Assembly: GCA_947625105.1 (NCBI GenBank)
Contig: CANQMZ010000002.1
Span: 1-40,855 of the forward strand
DNA from: an uncultured Parasutterella sp.
GTDB taxonomy: Bacteria; Pseudomonadota; Gammaproteobacteria; Burkholderiales; Burkholderiaceae_F
Reading direction: 5' to 3'
DNA: 40,855 bases
Shown here piece after piece: positions 19,316 to 28,383 of this stretch. Numbering within the stretch: position 1 is the first letter of the stretch; the number at the start of each line of letters is the position of its first letter. The position numbers and the translations under genes are program-made. The notes below the pieces were generated by a model, which was not told where the DNA came from, searched no databases, and saw nothing but the letters and a program-made list of their open reading frames with translations.

Positions 19316-20782
19316 CTAATCGAACATTGAGGCCAGGCAGCAAAACAGTTGCCATCTAGGATCAAAGCTTTTTCCTTGGCTGTCTTCCCAAGTTTCCATA
19401 AACTTGTCTAGGTCTTCCTGAGGCCCATCTAGTAGCACTTCTCCAAGGTAAGCTCCATACAGATAAAGTCCTCCCTCGTAGTCGGGATCTGCCTCCTCAA
19501 AATAGATGGGCATGACTTTGGTGTTATGCAAATTTTTTGAGATCCATTCCAAAATGTCTTTTCTTCCCGGAATCTCCTCTATGTTGCAGGATTCAGGATT
19601 ATCCCTATCTAAGGCAAAATCAAAACGTAACCAGTACATATCCCGGTCCGGATTTTCTTTATGCCAAACCAAAGAGCTTATGGCATCTTTAGGCAGAAGA
19701 GAACGGATTTTTTTCTGATCCTGTCTGCTCTCTTCATCGGGATCGATCTTGACTTTGGACTCAATTGGGCGAACTCTGTTAAAAGCAATACGATCCAAAC
19801 GGTCCAAATCAGCTTCATCGTCATTGAGGATCCTTCTGTCAAAGATAGTATCAAGCGGAGCTATAAGAGTCGCATTTTGGAGTGCCTCGTTGATCATGTG
19901 AACTCTGTCCCTTTCGTTGTTGGTGTAGGTACGATAAGGAATAATCTTTAAAGTACTTTCAGGCAATAAACTGATAGTTACTACACCTTTCCAACGCTCG
20001 GCAATCCAGTCCATTAATCTCACAAGCTGCGGATTTAAAAATACATTTTGAGATATCCACAGTTCGGTCTGAGTCTTTCTCAATTCGTTAAAACAAAAGT
20101 AATTACTCACTTCGTCGATGAACTTGTCCACGTCGCCCGCTTTGCCAGTGATCCGGTAAGCAAAATGACCGTTATCGTAGGTTCGTATTTGGTAGATGAT
20201 TCTATTAATTTTTTTGATCAACACCAAAGCCAAACTCTTAAAGGGGTAATAACGCTTGTCTATCATCAGTTCGGCAATTGCACACCACCTTCTGTAGAGC
20301 TTGTCAAAGCACATATTAGGCAGTGGCCGTTCGTCTTGAATTTCGAGAGTGTCATAAAACGTGTCGCACTCAGCTATACAACGGATAATTCTGTAGATTT
20401 GAGGAAATTTGTCAGGGTTCGGTTCCTTCAAGCTCTTAATGCTGTAGAACTTTGAACATCGTTTAGCTAAAGTGACAACATAGCGATCTACTCCTTTCCA
20501 GTTGGTTGATTTTGGGAGATCTGCGAGTAAAGTGGCAGCTACCTGAGTTTGTGTTCCTTCGTTTTGAAAAAGCATCAATTCTGCTGCTCGCAAACGAGTT
20601 GCCATATCGGGTTGTGGATTTTTGGCAAGCCACGATATCGCTTTGAGAATTGGTCCATCCAAGTTGGCTAAAGGTTCATGAGGAGGCGACACCCTGATTC
20701 CGCCGTTCAATAGTTCAGTACCGAGCGCAATAGGACGAAAGAATCGTCGATAGGCTTTTTTGAATAGATAAAAGCGATTCAT
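19316..20782 (-). CDS. Hypothetical protein, 488 aa, no family recognised
   Basis: Long ORF with natural-looking composition, AAGGA upstream of ATG, not antisense to any recognisable gene. Confidence 0.8.
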   Translation of the reverse strand: MNRFYLFKKAYRRFFRPIALGTELLNGGIRVSPPHEPLANLDGPILKAISWLAKNPQPDMATRLRAAELMLFQNEGTQTQVAATLLADLPKSTNWKGVDRYVVTLAKRCSKFYSIKSLKEPNPDKFPQIYRIIRCIAECDTFYDTLEIQDERPLPNMCFDKLYRRWCAIAELMIDKRYYPFKSLALVLIKKINRIIYQIRTYDNGHFAYRITGKAGDVDKFIDEVSNYFCFNELRKTQTELWISQNVFLNPQLVRLMDWIAERWKGVVTISLLPESTLKIIPYRTYTNNERDRVHMINEALQNATLIAPLDTIFDRRILNDDEADLDRLDRIAFNRVRPIESKVKIDPDEESRQDQKKIRSLLPKDAISSLVWHKENPDRDMYWLRFDFALDRDNPESCNIEEIPGRKDILEWISKNLHNTKVMPIYFEEADPDYEGGLYLYGAYLGEVLLDGPQEDLDKFMETWEDSQGKSFDPRWQLFCCLASMFD

Positions 20783-20830
20783 AATCGTGTAAATCCTTAT
20801 AGCTGAATTTCCAAAAGATAACTTCAGAAA

Positions 20831-20860
20831 TTCGTTTTTTATCGAGTAATCAAAAACGAA
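20831..20860 (-). promoter_or_regulatory. 9-bp inverted repeat upstream of the 488-aa gene
   Basis: TTCGTTTTT (20831-20839) / AAAAACGAA (20852-20860). Confidence 0.5.
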
Positions 20861-20884
20861 ATCTCGTATTTCTAGCGGTACTCG

Positions 20885-20939
20885 TTTCAGAACGTTTTTG
20901 GGCTTGGCTGGGGAGAAATCCCTTAACCCTATGGTTTTT
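20885..20939. repeat. Direct repeat copy B, split by ~33 bp
   Basis: tttcagaacgtt at 20885-20896 and tatggttttt at 20930-20939. Confidence 0.55.
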
Positions 20940-21173
20940 TTGATGGATCTACTTTTCGCCGCTGTTCAACGCAATTTGACTGTTAGAACAATCGGTTTTC
21001 AAATTTTGACCTTTAGAGCGGTAGGTTTAATTTTTAAGTGAGATCGAATTTTGGTTTCACTTTTTGAAGGCGGTTGTTCAATCCACAATTTACTGGCATT
21101 TTCCGCTAATAAAAAGAAGTTCAACGATTAAAATAGCCGAATTATTTGATAAGTAGAAATTCTCACAAACACT

Positions 21174-22076
21174 ATGATTACCTTTCAAGAAGTTATCCTG
21201 CGCCTTCAGGAGTACTGGAACAAGCAAGGTTGTGCGTTATTGCAACCTATTGATGTTGAAGTTGGCGCAGGAACCTCGCATACGGCTACTTTTTTAAGGG
21301 CCTTAGGGCCCGAACCTTGGCGGGCAGCCTACGTCCAACCTTCTAGACGACCAAAGGATGCGCGATACGGAGAAAATCCAAATCGTCTTCACCAGCATCA
21401 CCAGTTTCAGGTGGTACTCAAACCGGCGCCGACCGATATTGTTGATCGCTATCTTGAGTCCCTGCGCGCTTTAGGTATTGATACGGAAGTCAACGATATC
21501 CGCTTGGTAGAAGACAACTGGGAAAATCCTACGCTAGGGGCCTGGGGTCTTGGTTGGGAAATTTGGATGAATGGCATGGAAATAACTCAATTTACCTATT
21601 TCCAGCAGGTGGGAGGTCTTGAATGTAAGCCGATTACCGGAGAGATTACCTACGGTCTAGAGCGCTTGACCATGTACTTGCAACACTGCGATAACGTTTT
21701 TGATCTTGTCTATACCCGTTGGCATGACGCCCGTGGCGAGCACAAGCTTACTTATGGCGATGTGTTCCATCAGAACGAAGTTGAACAGAGCCACTATAAC
21801 TTTGAGGCATCAGATCCCGAAAAACTTCTGAAACAGTTCGATTACTTTGAAGGGGAAGCCAAGCGTCTGATGGACTTGAATTTGGCTTTGCCTGCTTATG
21901 AAATGGTTTTAAAAGCAGGTCATACCTTCAACTTGTTGGATGCGCGGGGAGCGATCAGCGTCACCGAAAGAGCTGCCTATATCAGCCGCATCCGGCAAAT
22001 CTCAAGGGCTGTCGCCCAAAGTTACTATGACTCAAGAGAAAGACTTGGGTTCCCAATGTGTCAAGACAAGCGATAA
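21174..22076 (+). CDS. glyQ: Glycyl-tRNA synthetase alpha subunit
   Basis: [47 protein letters not shown]. Confidence 0.98.
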   Translation: MITFQEVILRLQEYWNKQGCALLQPIDVEVGAGTSHTATFLRALGPEPWRAAYVQPSRRPKDARYGENPNRLHQHHQFQVVLKPAPTDIVDRYLESLRALGIDTEVNDIRLVEDNWENPTLGAWGLGWEIWMNGMEITQFTYFQQVGGLECKPITGEITYGLERLTMYLQHCDNVFDLVYTRWHDARGEHKLTYGDVFHQNEVEQSHYNFEASDPEKLLKQFDYFEGEAKRLMDLNLALPAYEMVLKAGHTFNLLDARGAISVTERAAYISRIRQISRAVAQSYYDSRERLGFPMCQDKR

Positions 22077-22090
22077 GAGGTGCGGATATT

Positions 22091-24181
22091 ATGGGTTCAT
22101 TATTAATTGAGATTCAAACGGAAGAGCTGCCACCGAAAGCGCTAAAAAAACTGTCAGACGCTTTTGCGAAGAACCTGTCGGATGAGTTGAGAGCACAGGA
22201 CTTTTTGGAGCCCTTTTCTGTCGTTACACCTTTTGGTTCACCGAGAAGACTTGCGACTTTGATTTCGGATGTCAGTGAGCGCTCACCTGATAAGCCTTTT
22301 AGACAAAAACTCGTGCCGGTTAAAGTGGGTTTGGATGCTGAGGGCAAGCCGACAGCGGTATTGCAAAAAAAACTTGCGGCGTTGCATTTGGATGTCAAAC
22401 CCTCGGATCTGATCGTGGTTAACGATGGTAAACAGGATCAGCTCGTCTATGACGGCGTTAAGCCCGGGGTCAAATTAAAGGAGGCCCTCCAAAGCACATT
22501 GGAAAGGACAATCAAGAAGCTTCCTATTCCCAAGATGATGACCTATCAGCTTGAGGACGGAAGCACCGTTGAATTTGTCCGGCCGGTTAAGCATGTGGTG
22601 GCCTTGTATGACACAGAGGTTTTGCCGATCAAGCTCTTTGGGTTGGAATCTGGAAGGTTTACCCGCGGTCACCGTTTCCATACAAAGAACGAAATTGAAA
22701 TTGATGGCGCTAAACAGTACTCTGAGCAATTAATCCTCAAGGGTAAGGTGATGCCTTCTTTCCCGGCCCGCCAACATAGGATGGTTGAGGAGCTGAAGAA
22801 GAAAGCGGAGTCTTTGAATTCTGTTCTGATCATGCCAGAGGATTTGGTTGAGGAGGTGGCAGCTCTAACCGAGTGGCCAGTCGTCTACGAATCAATTTTT
22901 GATAGAGAGTTTCTCTCGGTTCCCGAAGAATGCTTGATTTTGACTATGCAGCAAAATCAGAAATATTTTGCGCTTCGGGATAAAAATGGCAAGTTGACCA
23001 ACAGATTCCTAGTGGTCTCGCAGATTGAAGCTAAAGACGGAGGAAAGGCGATCAGTGAAGGAAACACCCGCGTTGTCCGAGCCCGTTTGGCTGATGCCAA
23101 ATTCTTCTACGACCAAGATAGACAGAGCACGCTCGAATCTCGTGTTCCCGGTCTTGAACATGTCGTTTACCACAACAAGCTTGGCAACCAATTAGAAAGA
23201 AGCGAAAGAGTTCGTAAAATTTCAAGCCGAATCGCTAAAAAGATTGGCGCTGATCCGATGATGGCCGAACGAGCGGCTAAGCTCGCAAAGGCGGATTTGA
23301 GAACCTTGATGGTCGGAGAGTTTCCCGAACTTCAAGGAATTATGGGCGAGTACTACGCCAAACACGACAGAGAAGACGAATCGGTGGCTTTGGCTATTAA
23401 GGAGCACTATCAGCCTAGATTTGCAGGAGATGCGCTCCCATCCACGAGAGTAAGTCTTTCGGTTGCTTTGGCCGACAAAATAGAGACGCTCGTAGGGCTT
23501 TTTGGAGTGGGACAACTGCCTACCGGCGACAAAGATCCGTTTGCCCTACGTAGACATGCGTTGGGTATTTTACGTATGCTCGTTGAAAAAGAGCTTCCCA
23601 TCTCTTTGGATGAACTCATTCAAATCGGCACCGAAGAAGAATCTGTTGTTCCTACCGTAAAGGATGCATCCAAGGAGCTAAAGGCTTTCTTCATGGATCG
23701 ACTCCGTGTCATGCTCCGAGATCAGGGCTACAGCGCTTTGGAAATCGAGGCGGTTATTCAGACCGAACCGGATTTGTTGCTTGACGTGCCACGCCGGTTG
23801 CGAGCTGTTCGCCAATTTATGACGCTTCCTGAAGCTGATTCTTTGGCGGCAGCCAACAAGCGTATTGAGAACATTCTCAAGAAGAACGCGGAGAAACTTA
23901 CAGACGCTGTTAATCCCAAGCTCTTTTCCGAAAAAGAGGAGCAAGCGCTTTGGGATGCATTGCAAAAAGTCCGTGTCGAAGTAGATGAAGACTATTTATC
24001 TGGTCGATACGAGGCTGTGTTAAAAGCACTGGCACCGTTGAAAGAACCCGTAGATAAGTTTTTTGATAAGGTGATGGTGAATGTGGAAGACGAGAAGGTG
24101 CGTAAAAACAGGCTTGCACTTTTGAGTACCTTACACACTACGATGAACCAGGTGGCTAAACTTTCCTGCTTAGCTTCGTAA
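22091..24181 (+). CDS. glyS: Glycyl-tRNA synthetase beta subunit; ATG 22091 preferred over track start 22058
   Basis: MGSLLIEIQTEELPPKALKKL; adjacent to glyQ; AAGAGG SD. Confidence 0.97.
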   Translation: MGSLLIEIQTEELPPKALKKLSDAFAKNLSDELRAQDFLEPFSVVTPFGSPRRLATLISDVSERSPDKPFRQKLVPVKVGLDAEGKPTAVLQKKLAALHLDVKPSDLIVVNDGKQDQLVYDGVKPGVKLKEALQSTLERTIKKLPIPKMMTYQLEDGSTVEFVRPVKHVVALYDTEVLPIKLFGLESGRFTRGHRFHTKNEIEIDGAKQYSEQLILKGKVMPSFPARQHRMVEELKKKAESLNSVLIMPEDLVEEVAALTEWPVVYESIFDREFLSVPEECLILTMQQNQKYFALRDKNGKLTNRFLVVSQIEAKDGGKAISEGNTRVVRARLADAKFFYDQDRQSTLESRVPGLEHVVYHNKLGNQLERSERVRKISSRIAKKIGADPMMAERAAKLAKADLRTLMVGEFPELQGIMGEYYAKHDREDESVALAIKEHYQPRFAGDALPSTRVSLSVALADKIETLVGLFGVGQLPTGDKDPFALRRHALGILRMLVEKELPISLDELIQIGTEEESVVPTVKDASKELKAFFMDRLRVMLRDQGYSALEIEAVIQTEPDLLLDVPRRLRAVRQFMTLPEADSLAAANKRIENILKKNAEKLTDAVNPKLFSEKEEQALWDALQKVRVEVDEDYLSGRYEAVLKALAPLKEPVDKFFDKVMVNVEDEKVRKNRLALLSTLHTTMNQVAKLSCLAS

Positions 24182-24213
24182 CTGACAAGGTGAGGCTTAA
24201 GCCTCACCGTCAG
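24182..24213. repeat. Perfect 20-bp palindrome with flanking CTGAC/GTCAG arms
   Basis: ggtgaggcttaagcctcacc at 24189-24208. Confidence 0.85.
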
Positions 24214-24221
24214 AGAATTTA

Positions 24222-24977
24222 TTGATTCAAGTTGCCCGAAATTTGACTATGGCATTTATTCGATCTGCTTTCTTTTGGCTGGTCTTCAGCGTGGTGATCG
24301 TGGTCTACGGCTTCGGCTTGTTCATCATGATTCCTTTTTCTTCAAGAGAAGTGAGGTATGGCATTATTCGTGCCTGGTGCGCCTTGGTGATTAACTTGAT
24401 GAAAAACATCTGCGGGCTTCGCTACAGGTTTATTAATACTGAAGAGATTCCAAAGAGCGGCCCGATTATTCTTTTGTCTAAACATCAATCAGGCTGGGAA
24501 ACCTTGGCCTTTACAGGCTTTTTGCCAAGAAAACTGAGCTTTGTGTATAAAAGGGAACTCCATAGGATTCCGGTTTTCGGTTGGGGTTTGGCTTCTCTCG
24601 GAATGCTCAGTATTGATCGCTCCAAGGGTAAGCTCGCTTTTGAGCACTTGAAGCAGCAAGTTCCCTCTTTTTTCTCCAAGGGGTGGGCTCTAGTCCTCTT
24701 TCCTGAAGGTACTCGTACAAGGCCCGGCAAAACGGTTAAATATAAGAGCGGCGGGGCGAGAATTGCCATTGATACCGGGACTGAAGTTATTCCGGTAGCG
24801 CTAAATTCTGGGGAATTTTGGCCTAAGGGTTCTTTTGTGATCCATCCCGGCGAAATCAAGGTTGTTTTCGGCCCGAAAATCAATCCTCAGGGTCTTTCCA
24901 CACATGAACTTAACGATAAAGTTTCCGCTTGGATTGAAACTGAGATGAAAAAGATCAGCCCGAAGTATTACAAATAG
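24222..24977 (+). CDS. plsC: 1-acyl-sn-glycerol-3-phosphate acyltransferase; start TTG 24222 or ATG 24249
   Basis: SKHQSGWE (HX4E), FPEGTRTRPG, IPVALNSG. Confidence 0.9.
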   Translation: MIQVARNLTMAFIRSAFFWLVFSVVIVVYGFGLFIMIPFSSREVRYGIIRAWCALVINLMKNICGLRYRFINTEEIPKSGPIILLSKHQSGWETLAFTGFLPRKLSFVYKRELHRIPVFGWGLASLGMLSIDRSKGKLAFEHLKQQVPSFFSKGWALVLFPEGTRTRPGKTVKYKSGGARIAIDTGTEVIPVALNSGEFWPKGSFVIHPGEIKVVFGPKINPQGLSTHELNDKVSAWIETEMKKISPKYYK

Positions 24978-24985
24978 CGGTAGTT

Positions 24986-26125
24986 TTGATGAGTAACCCC
25001 GTTCACTCATTTTTTAAGCAACTGGAACTGTTTCTTGCCGGATTTGTCAATGGTATTCCCACTGACCCGAAAGAAGATAAAACTCCGGTTGTGCCTCAAA
25101 AACCACAGCCAGAAGGAATGGACCGACAGTCGCCTTCTCCGTCGGGACCTCTTATGGTAACTATCGGGGACCAACTGGTCTCATATGAATTGGTCAGAAA
25201 TGCCAAAAGAAAATACCTAGCTCTGGAAATAGGTTTAGATGGTACCCTTGTTGTTAGGGCTCCTAGGAATGTGACGATTGAATATGTAGAGCAGGTTTTA
25301 AAAACCAAGGCGGACTGGATTTTGGAAAGACTCAAAGAACAGAGCAGTCAAAGGCCGGTAACGCCACTTTATGAAAGCGATTGGGATTGCATCAGAGACG
25401 ATGCGATCCTTATTGACAACGATTGGGTGCCATTGGTTTTTGAGAAAAGCCCCAGAAGACGTTCTGTTTCTATGGTGGTTAGGAATAATACGGTTATTGT
25501 GCATATCCCGGCAAGACAAAGTATCAAGGAGGTCAGAAACTGGGTAATAAGACAAAGAGTCTGGATAGAAAAGCATTACAGGCAACAAAAACAAGTTTCT
25601 GAAACACGGGCAGACACTAGAGAGCAATTTTTTAAAAATCCCCAATTGACCTTGTTAGGAAAAGAATACGAAGTTATTAAAAAAGTGGAAAAAGGTAAAG
25701 ACAGGATTGAGGGATATCAAATTCTGCTTTTCTTTGAACCGATAAATATTGACGACCAAAAAGTTTTTGAAGGCAAATTGGTTGCCGTGTTAAAGGATTT
25801 TGCCCGGCAAGCTTTGGAAAAAGAAATTCGTTTGGTCATGGGGCAAATTCCCTTGATTGGTAGGCAATATCGCCAGATGAGACTGTCTTCTGCTAAAACG
25901 CGATGGGGCAGTTGCTCTTCCCGAGGAGTGATCTGTTTGAACTGGCGCCTGGTTTTGTTGGACTTGGAACTTGTGCGATATGTGATATGCCATGAGCTGG
26001 CTCACTTGGCTCAAATGAATCACAGCAAAAATTTTTGGCAGCTTGTTGGTACTTACTATCCAAATTACAAAGAGGCAGAGAAACGCTTAAAGGCGATCAG
26101 CCTCAAGGATTTTCCTTTGGGCTAG
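24986..26125 (+). CDS. YgjP/DUF45-type (M48-like) metallopeptidase with extended N-terminus
   Basis: TRWGSCSSRGVICLNWRLVLLDLELVRYVICHELAHLAQMNHSKNFW (HExxH). Confidence 0.88.
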   Translation: MMSNPVHSFFKQLELFLAGFVNGIPTDPKEDKTPVVPQKPQPEGMDRQSPSPSGPLMVTIGDQLVSYELVRNAKRKYLALEIGLDGTLVVRAPRNVTIEYVEQVLKTKADWILERLKEQSSQRPVTPLYESDWDCIRDDAILIDNDWVPLVFEKSPRRRSVSMVVRNNTVIVHIPARQSIKEVRNWVIRQRVWIEKHYRQQKQVSETRADTREQFFKNPQLTLLGKEYEVIKKVEKGKDRIEGYQILLFFEPINIDDQKVFEGKLVAVLKDFARQALEKEIRLVMGQIPLIGRQYRQMRLSSAKTRWGSCSSRGVICLNWRLVLLDLELVRYVICHELAHLAQMNHSKNFWQLVGTYYPNYKEAEKRLKAISLKDFPLG

Positions 26126-26943
26126 TTCCTTTTTTCTCCGGGAAGCGGAATTTCGATGCCTTTTTCCGCTACCACTTTCGTTAGCTGCACGTACTGCTCA
26201 AGCGTGATTGTTTCTGCTCTGGCAGAAGGATCTATGCCAACACCGATAAGAATTTCGTTGGATATCCAACGACCTAGATTGTTTTTCAGGGTTTTTCTTC
26301 TCATCGAAAAAGAGGCGGCTACAACTCTATTAAATACAAAATCATCAATCGGTTCCGGATGCTCTACGGGAACCATCCTGACGACCGATGAAGTGACTTT
26401 TGGCGCGGGGTTGAACGCTTCGGGAGGCACGTCAAAGAGTTTCTCCATCCTGTATTTTCTTTGCAAAGAGACAGACAGTCTGCCGTAATCACGGCCTCCA
26501 GGCGAGGCGACCATCCGATCCACGACCTCTTTTTGGAGCATGAAGTGTTGGTCCAGAACATTTTGAGAAATGGTCGAAAGCGTAAATAACAGCGGACTGG
26601 AGATGTTGTAGGGCAGGTTACCGACTATCCGAAGTTTGGAACCGGCACAGTATTCTGACCAATCAAACTTCAAGGCATCTGCTTCAAAGATGGTTAATTC
26701 TTCGGGAGGAAATTGTTTTCTTAACCAACTTACTAGATCCCGATCTATTTCTACACAATCAATGTGGTGTGTCTTTTCAATCAATAGTTTGGTTAAAGCA
26801 GCCTGACCCGGTCCTATCTCAACGATTTTTTCTCCTACGACCGGATGAATGGCCTCGGCAATTTTCCCGATCCAAAAATCGTCGACAAGAAAATTCTGAC
26901 CGAACCTCTTTCGGGCGTGGTGGTGTTTCAGTACGTCAGCCAT
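26122..26943 (-). CDS. rsmA: 16S rRNA (adenine1518/1519-N6)-dimethyltransferase
   Basis: KRFGQNFLVDDFWIGKI, EIGPGQAALT, VGNLPYNISSPLL. Confidence 0.97.
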   Translation of the reverse strand: MADVLKHHHARKRFGQNFLVDDFWIGKIAEAIHPVVGEKIVEIGPGQAALTKLLIEKTHHIDCVEIDRDLVSWLRKQFPPEELTIFEADALKFDWSEYCAGSKLRIVGNLPYNISSPLLFTLSTISQNVLDQHFMLQKEVVDRMVASPGGRDYGRLSVSLQRKYRMEKLFDVPPEAFNPAPKVTSSVVRMVPVEHPEPIDDFVFNRVVAASFSMRRKTLKNNLGRWISNEILIGVGIDPSARAETITLEQYVQLTKVVAEKGIEIPLPGEKRN

Positions 26944-26951
26944 AGGGTAGA

Positions 26952-26986
26952 AAAAGGCGCCTTAAATTACAGGAGAACTTAAGGCG
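26952..26986 (-). terminator. Hairpin with T run in the surA-rsmA gap (terminator or attenuator)
   Basis: Minus strand CGCCTTAA-13 nt-TTAAGGCG followed by CCTTTTT, just before rsmA ATG. Confidence 0.6.
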
Positions 26987-26994
26987 TCACGAAA

Positions 26995-28383
26995 TTAATC
27001 CGGCTCGGGTTTGTTGATACGTTTTTCCACATAGGCCTGGTCAACGAGTCTTTGTTCCCAATCAATGACGGCATCATTAAGTTTCTGTTGTCTGAGGGAT
27101 TCTCGGGCCTGCTGACGCAGTCTTTCATTTACTCCGCTTTGCGAACGTCTATCTAGGACTTGGAATATGTGCCAGCCGTAAGGAGTTTTAATGGGTTCGC
27201 TAATTTCACCCTTCGAGAGCTTCTTAATCTGATCTTCCATCTCAGGAGGGACATCACCCGGATAGAGCCAACCAAGGTCTCCGCCACGTGTGCCGCTAGG
27301 GTCTGCCGAATGCAACCGTGCCAGCGTTTGGAAATCGGCATCTCCCTTATCTAAACGATCTTTAAGATCTTTTAATCTCTGGATAACTACATTTTCCGGA
27401 GTGACATCGGTCGGCCTCATCATGATATGACGAACGTGAGTTTGTTCAACGGACTGATTTTCGATGCTACCCGGATCACGAACAGCGTTGATCTTAAAAA
27501 TCTGGAAGCTGTTATTGGTCCTAACAGGGATAATGTCGCCTGTGTTTCCTTTCTTGATGGCTTCCAGAATCAGCGGGGGAAGGTTACCCGCCGCAATCCA
27601 TCCCATTTGTCCTCCTTCCATAGCCTCAGGAGCTCTGGAGTAACGGGCGGCAAGTTGTCCAAAGTTAACGCCTCGATTGGCCTGATTTAAGACATTGTTA
27701 GCCAAATCTTGGGCTTCTTGTAATTTTGCCTGGCTCGGATTTTGAGGGAAGGCGATGACAATTCTTGAGAGCTGGTACTCGCGCCGTTTCTCTGGTCCCA
27801 ATTGGTCTTTGATGTACTGGTCAATTTCGCTTTCAGGAATCTGGATGGTTTCATCAACATCCTTTTCCCTGAGGCGCTGAGTCAGCAGATCGTTATAGAC
27901 CTGGTTTTTGAATGCGTTAAACGAAATTCCGTCTTGTTTCAGTCGTTGTTCAAGCTGCGGAACGGTAACCCCGTTGTTGTGTGCAATTTGCTCAATTGCG
28001 CCGTTAAGCATTGAGTCGTCAATTCTCAAACCTGTTTCCTTAGCTTTTTGGGCAATGACTCGTTCAACGATCATGCGTTCAAGCACCTGATCTCTGAGAG
28101 CCTCCATTGGCGGCAGTTGAATTTTCTGACGGCGGAGGTTCAAGGCCATCTGGTGAACTCTTTGTTGAAGTTCAATTTCAGTGACAACGTCGTTGTTGAC
28201 TACTGCGGCAATTCGGTCAACTGGGATGGGGCCGCTTTTAGCCGGCTGAGTTTTGGTAGCAGCCTTGGAGTTGTTCTTCTGAGCAAAGGCATTGTCAGGG
28301 CTCAAAGAGCCAAGTAGGCACACCGCACCGAGGGCGAAGATGAATGCGCTAAGTTTTTTCATATGTTTTGACAAGTTATTCAT
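26995..28383 (-). CDS. surA: Periplasmic peptidyl-prolyl isomerase/chaperone SurA (ORF open to 28506; likely start near 28383 or 28362)
   Basis: Signal peptide MKKLSAFIFALGAV..AFA, two parvulin domains, overlaps the lptD 3' end. Confidence 0.93.
   Translation of the reverse strand: MNNLSKHMKKLSAFIFALGAVCLLGSLSPDNAFAQKNNSKAATKTQPAKSGPIPVDRIAAVVNNDVVTEIELQQRVHQMALNLRRQKIQLPPMEALRDQVLERMIVERVIAQKAKETGLRIDDSMLNGAIEQIAHNNGVTVPQLEQRLKQDGISFNAFKNQVYNDLLTQRLREKDVDETIQIPESEIDQYIKDQLGPEKRREYQLSRIVIAFPQNPSQAKLQEAQDLANNVLNQANRGVNFGQLAARYSRAPEAMEGGQMGWIAAGNLPPLILEAIKKGNTGDIIPVRTNNSFQIFKINAVRDPGSIENQSVEQTHVRHIMMRPTDVTPENVVIQRLKDLKDRLDKGDADFQTLARLHSADPSGTRGGDLGWLYPGDVPPEMEDQIKKLSKGEISEPIKTPYGWHIFQVLDRRSQSGVNERLRQQARESLRQQKLNDAVIDWEQRLVDQAYVEKRINKPEPD

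Noticed and set aside
20048-20455. 135-aa plus ORF inside the 488-aa gene
   Set aside because: Antisense to the longer ORF, which has the better start context and composition; neither has homology I can see, so RNA-seq would settle strand.
21100-21173. Possible T-box leader upstream of glyQ
   Set aside because: No T-box sequence or specifier stem recognised; T-boxes are not expected in this phylum.
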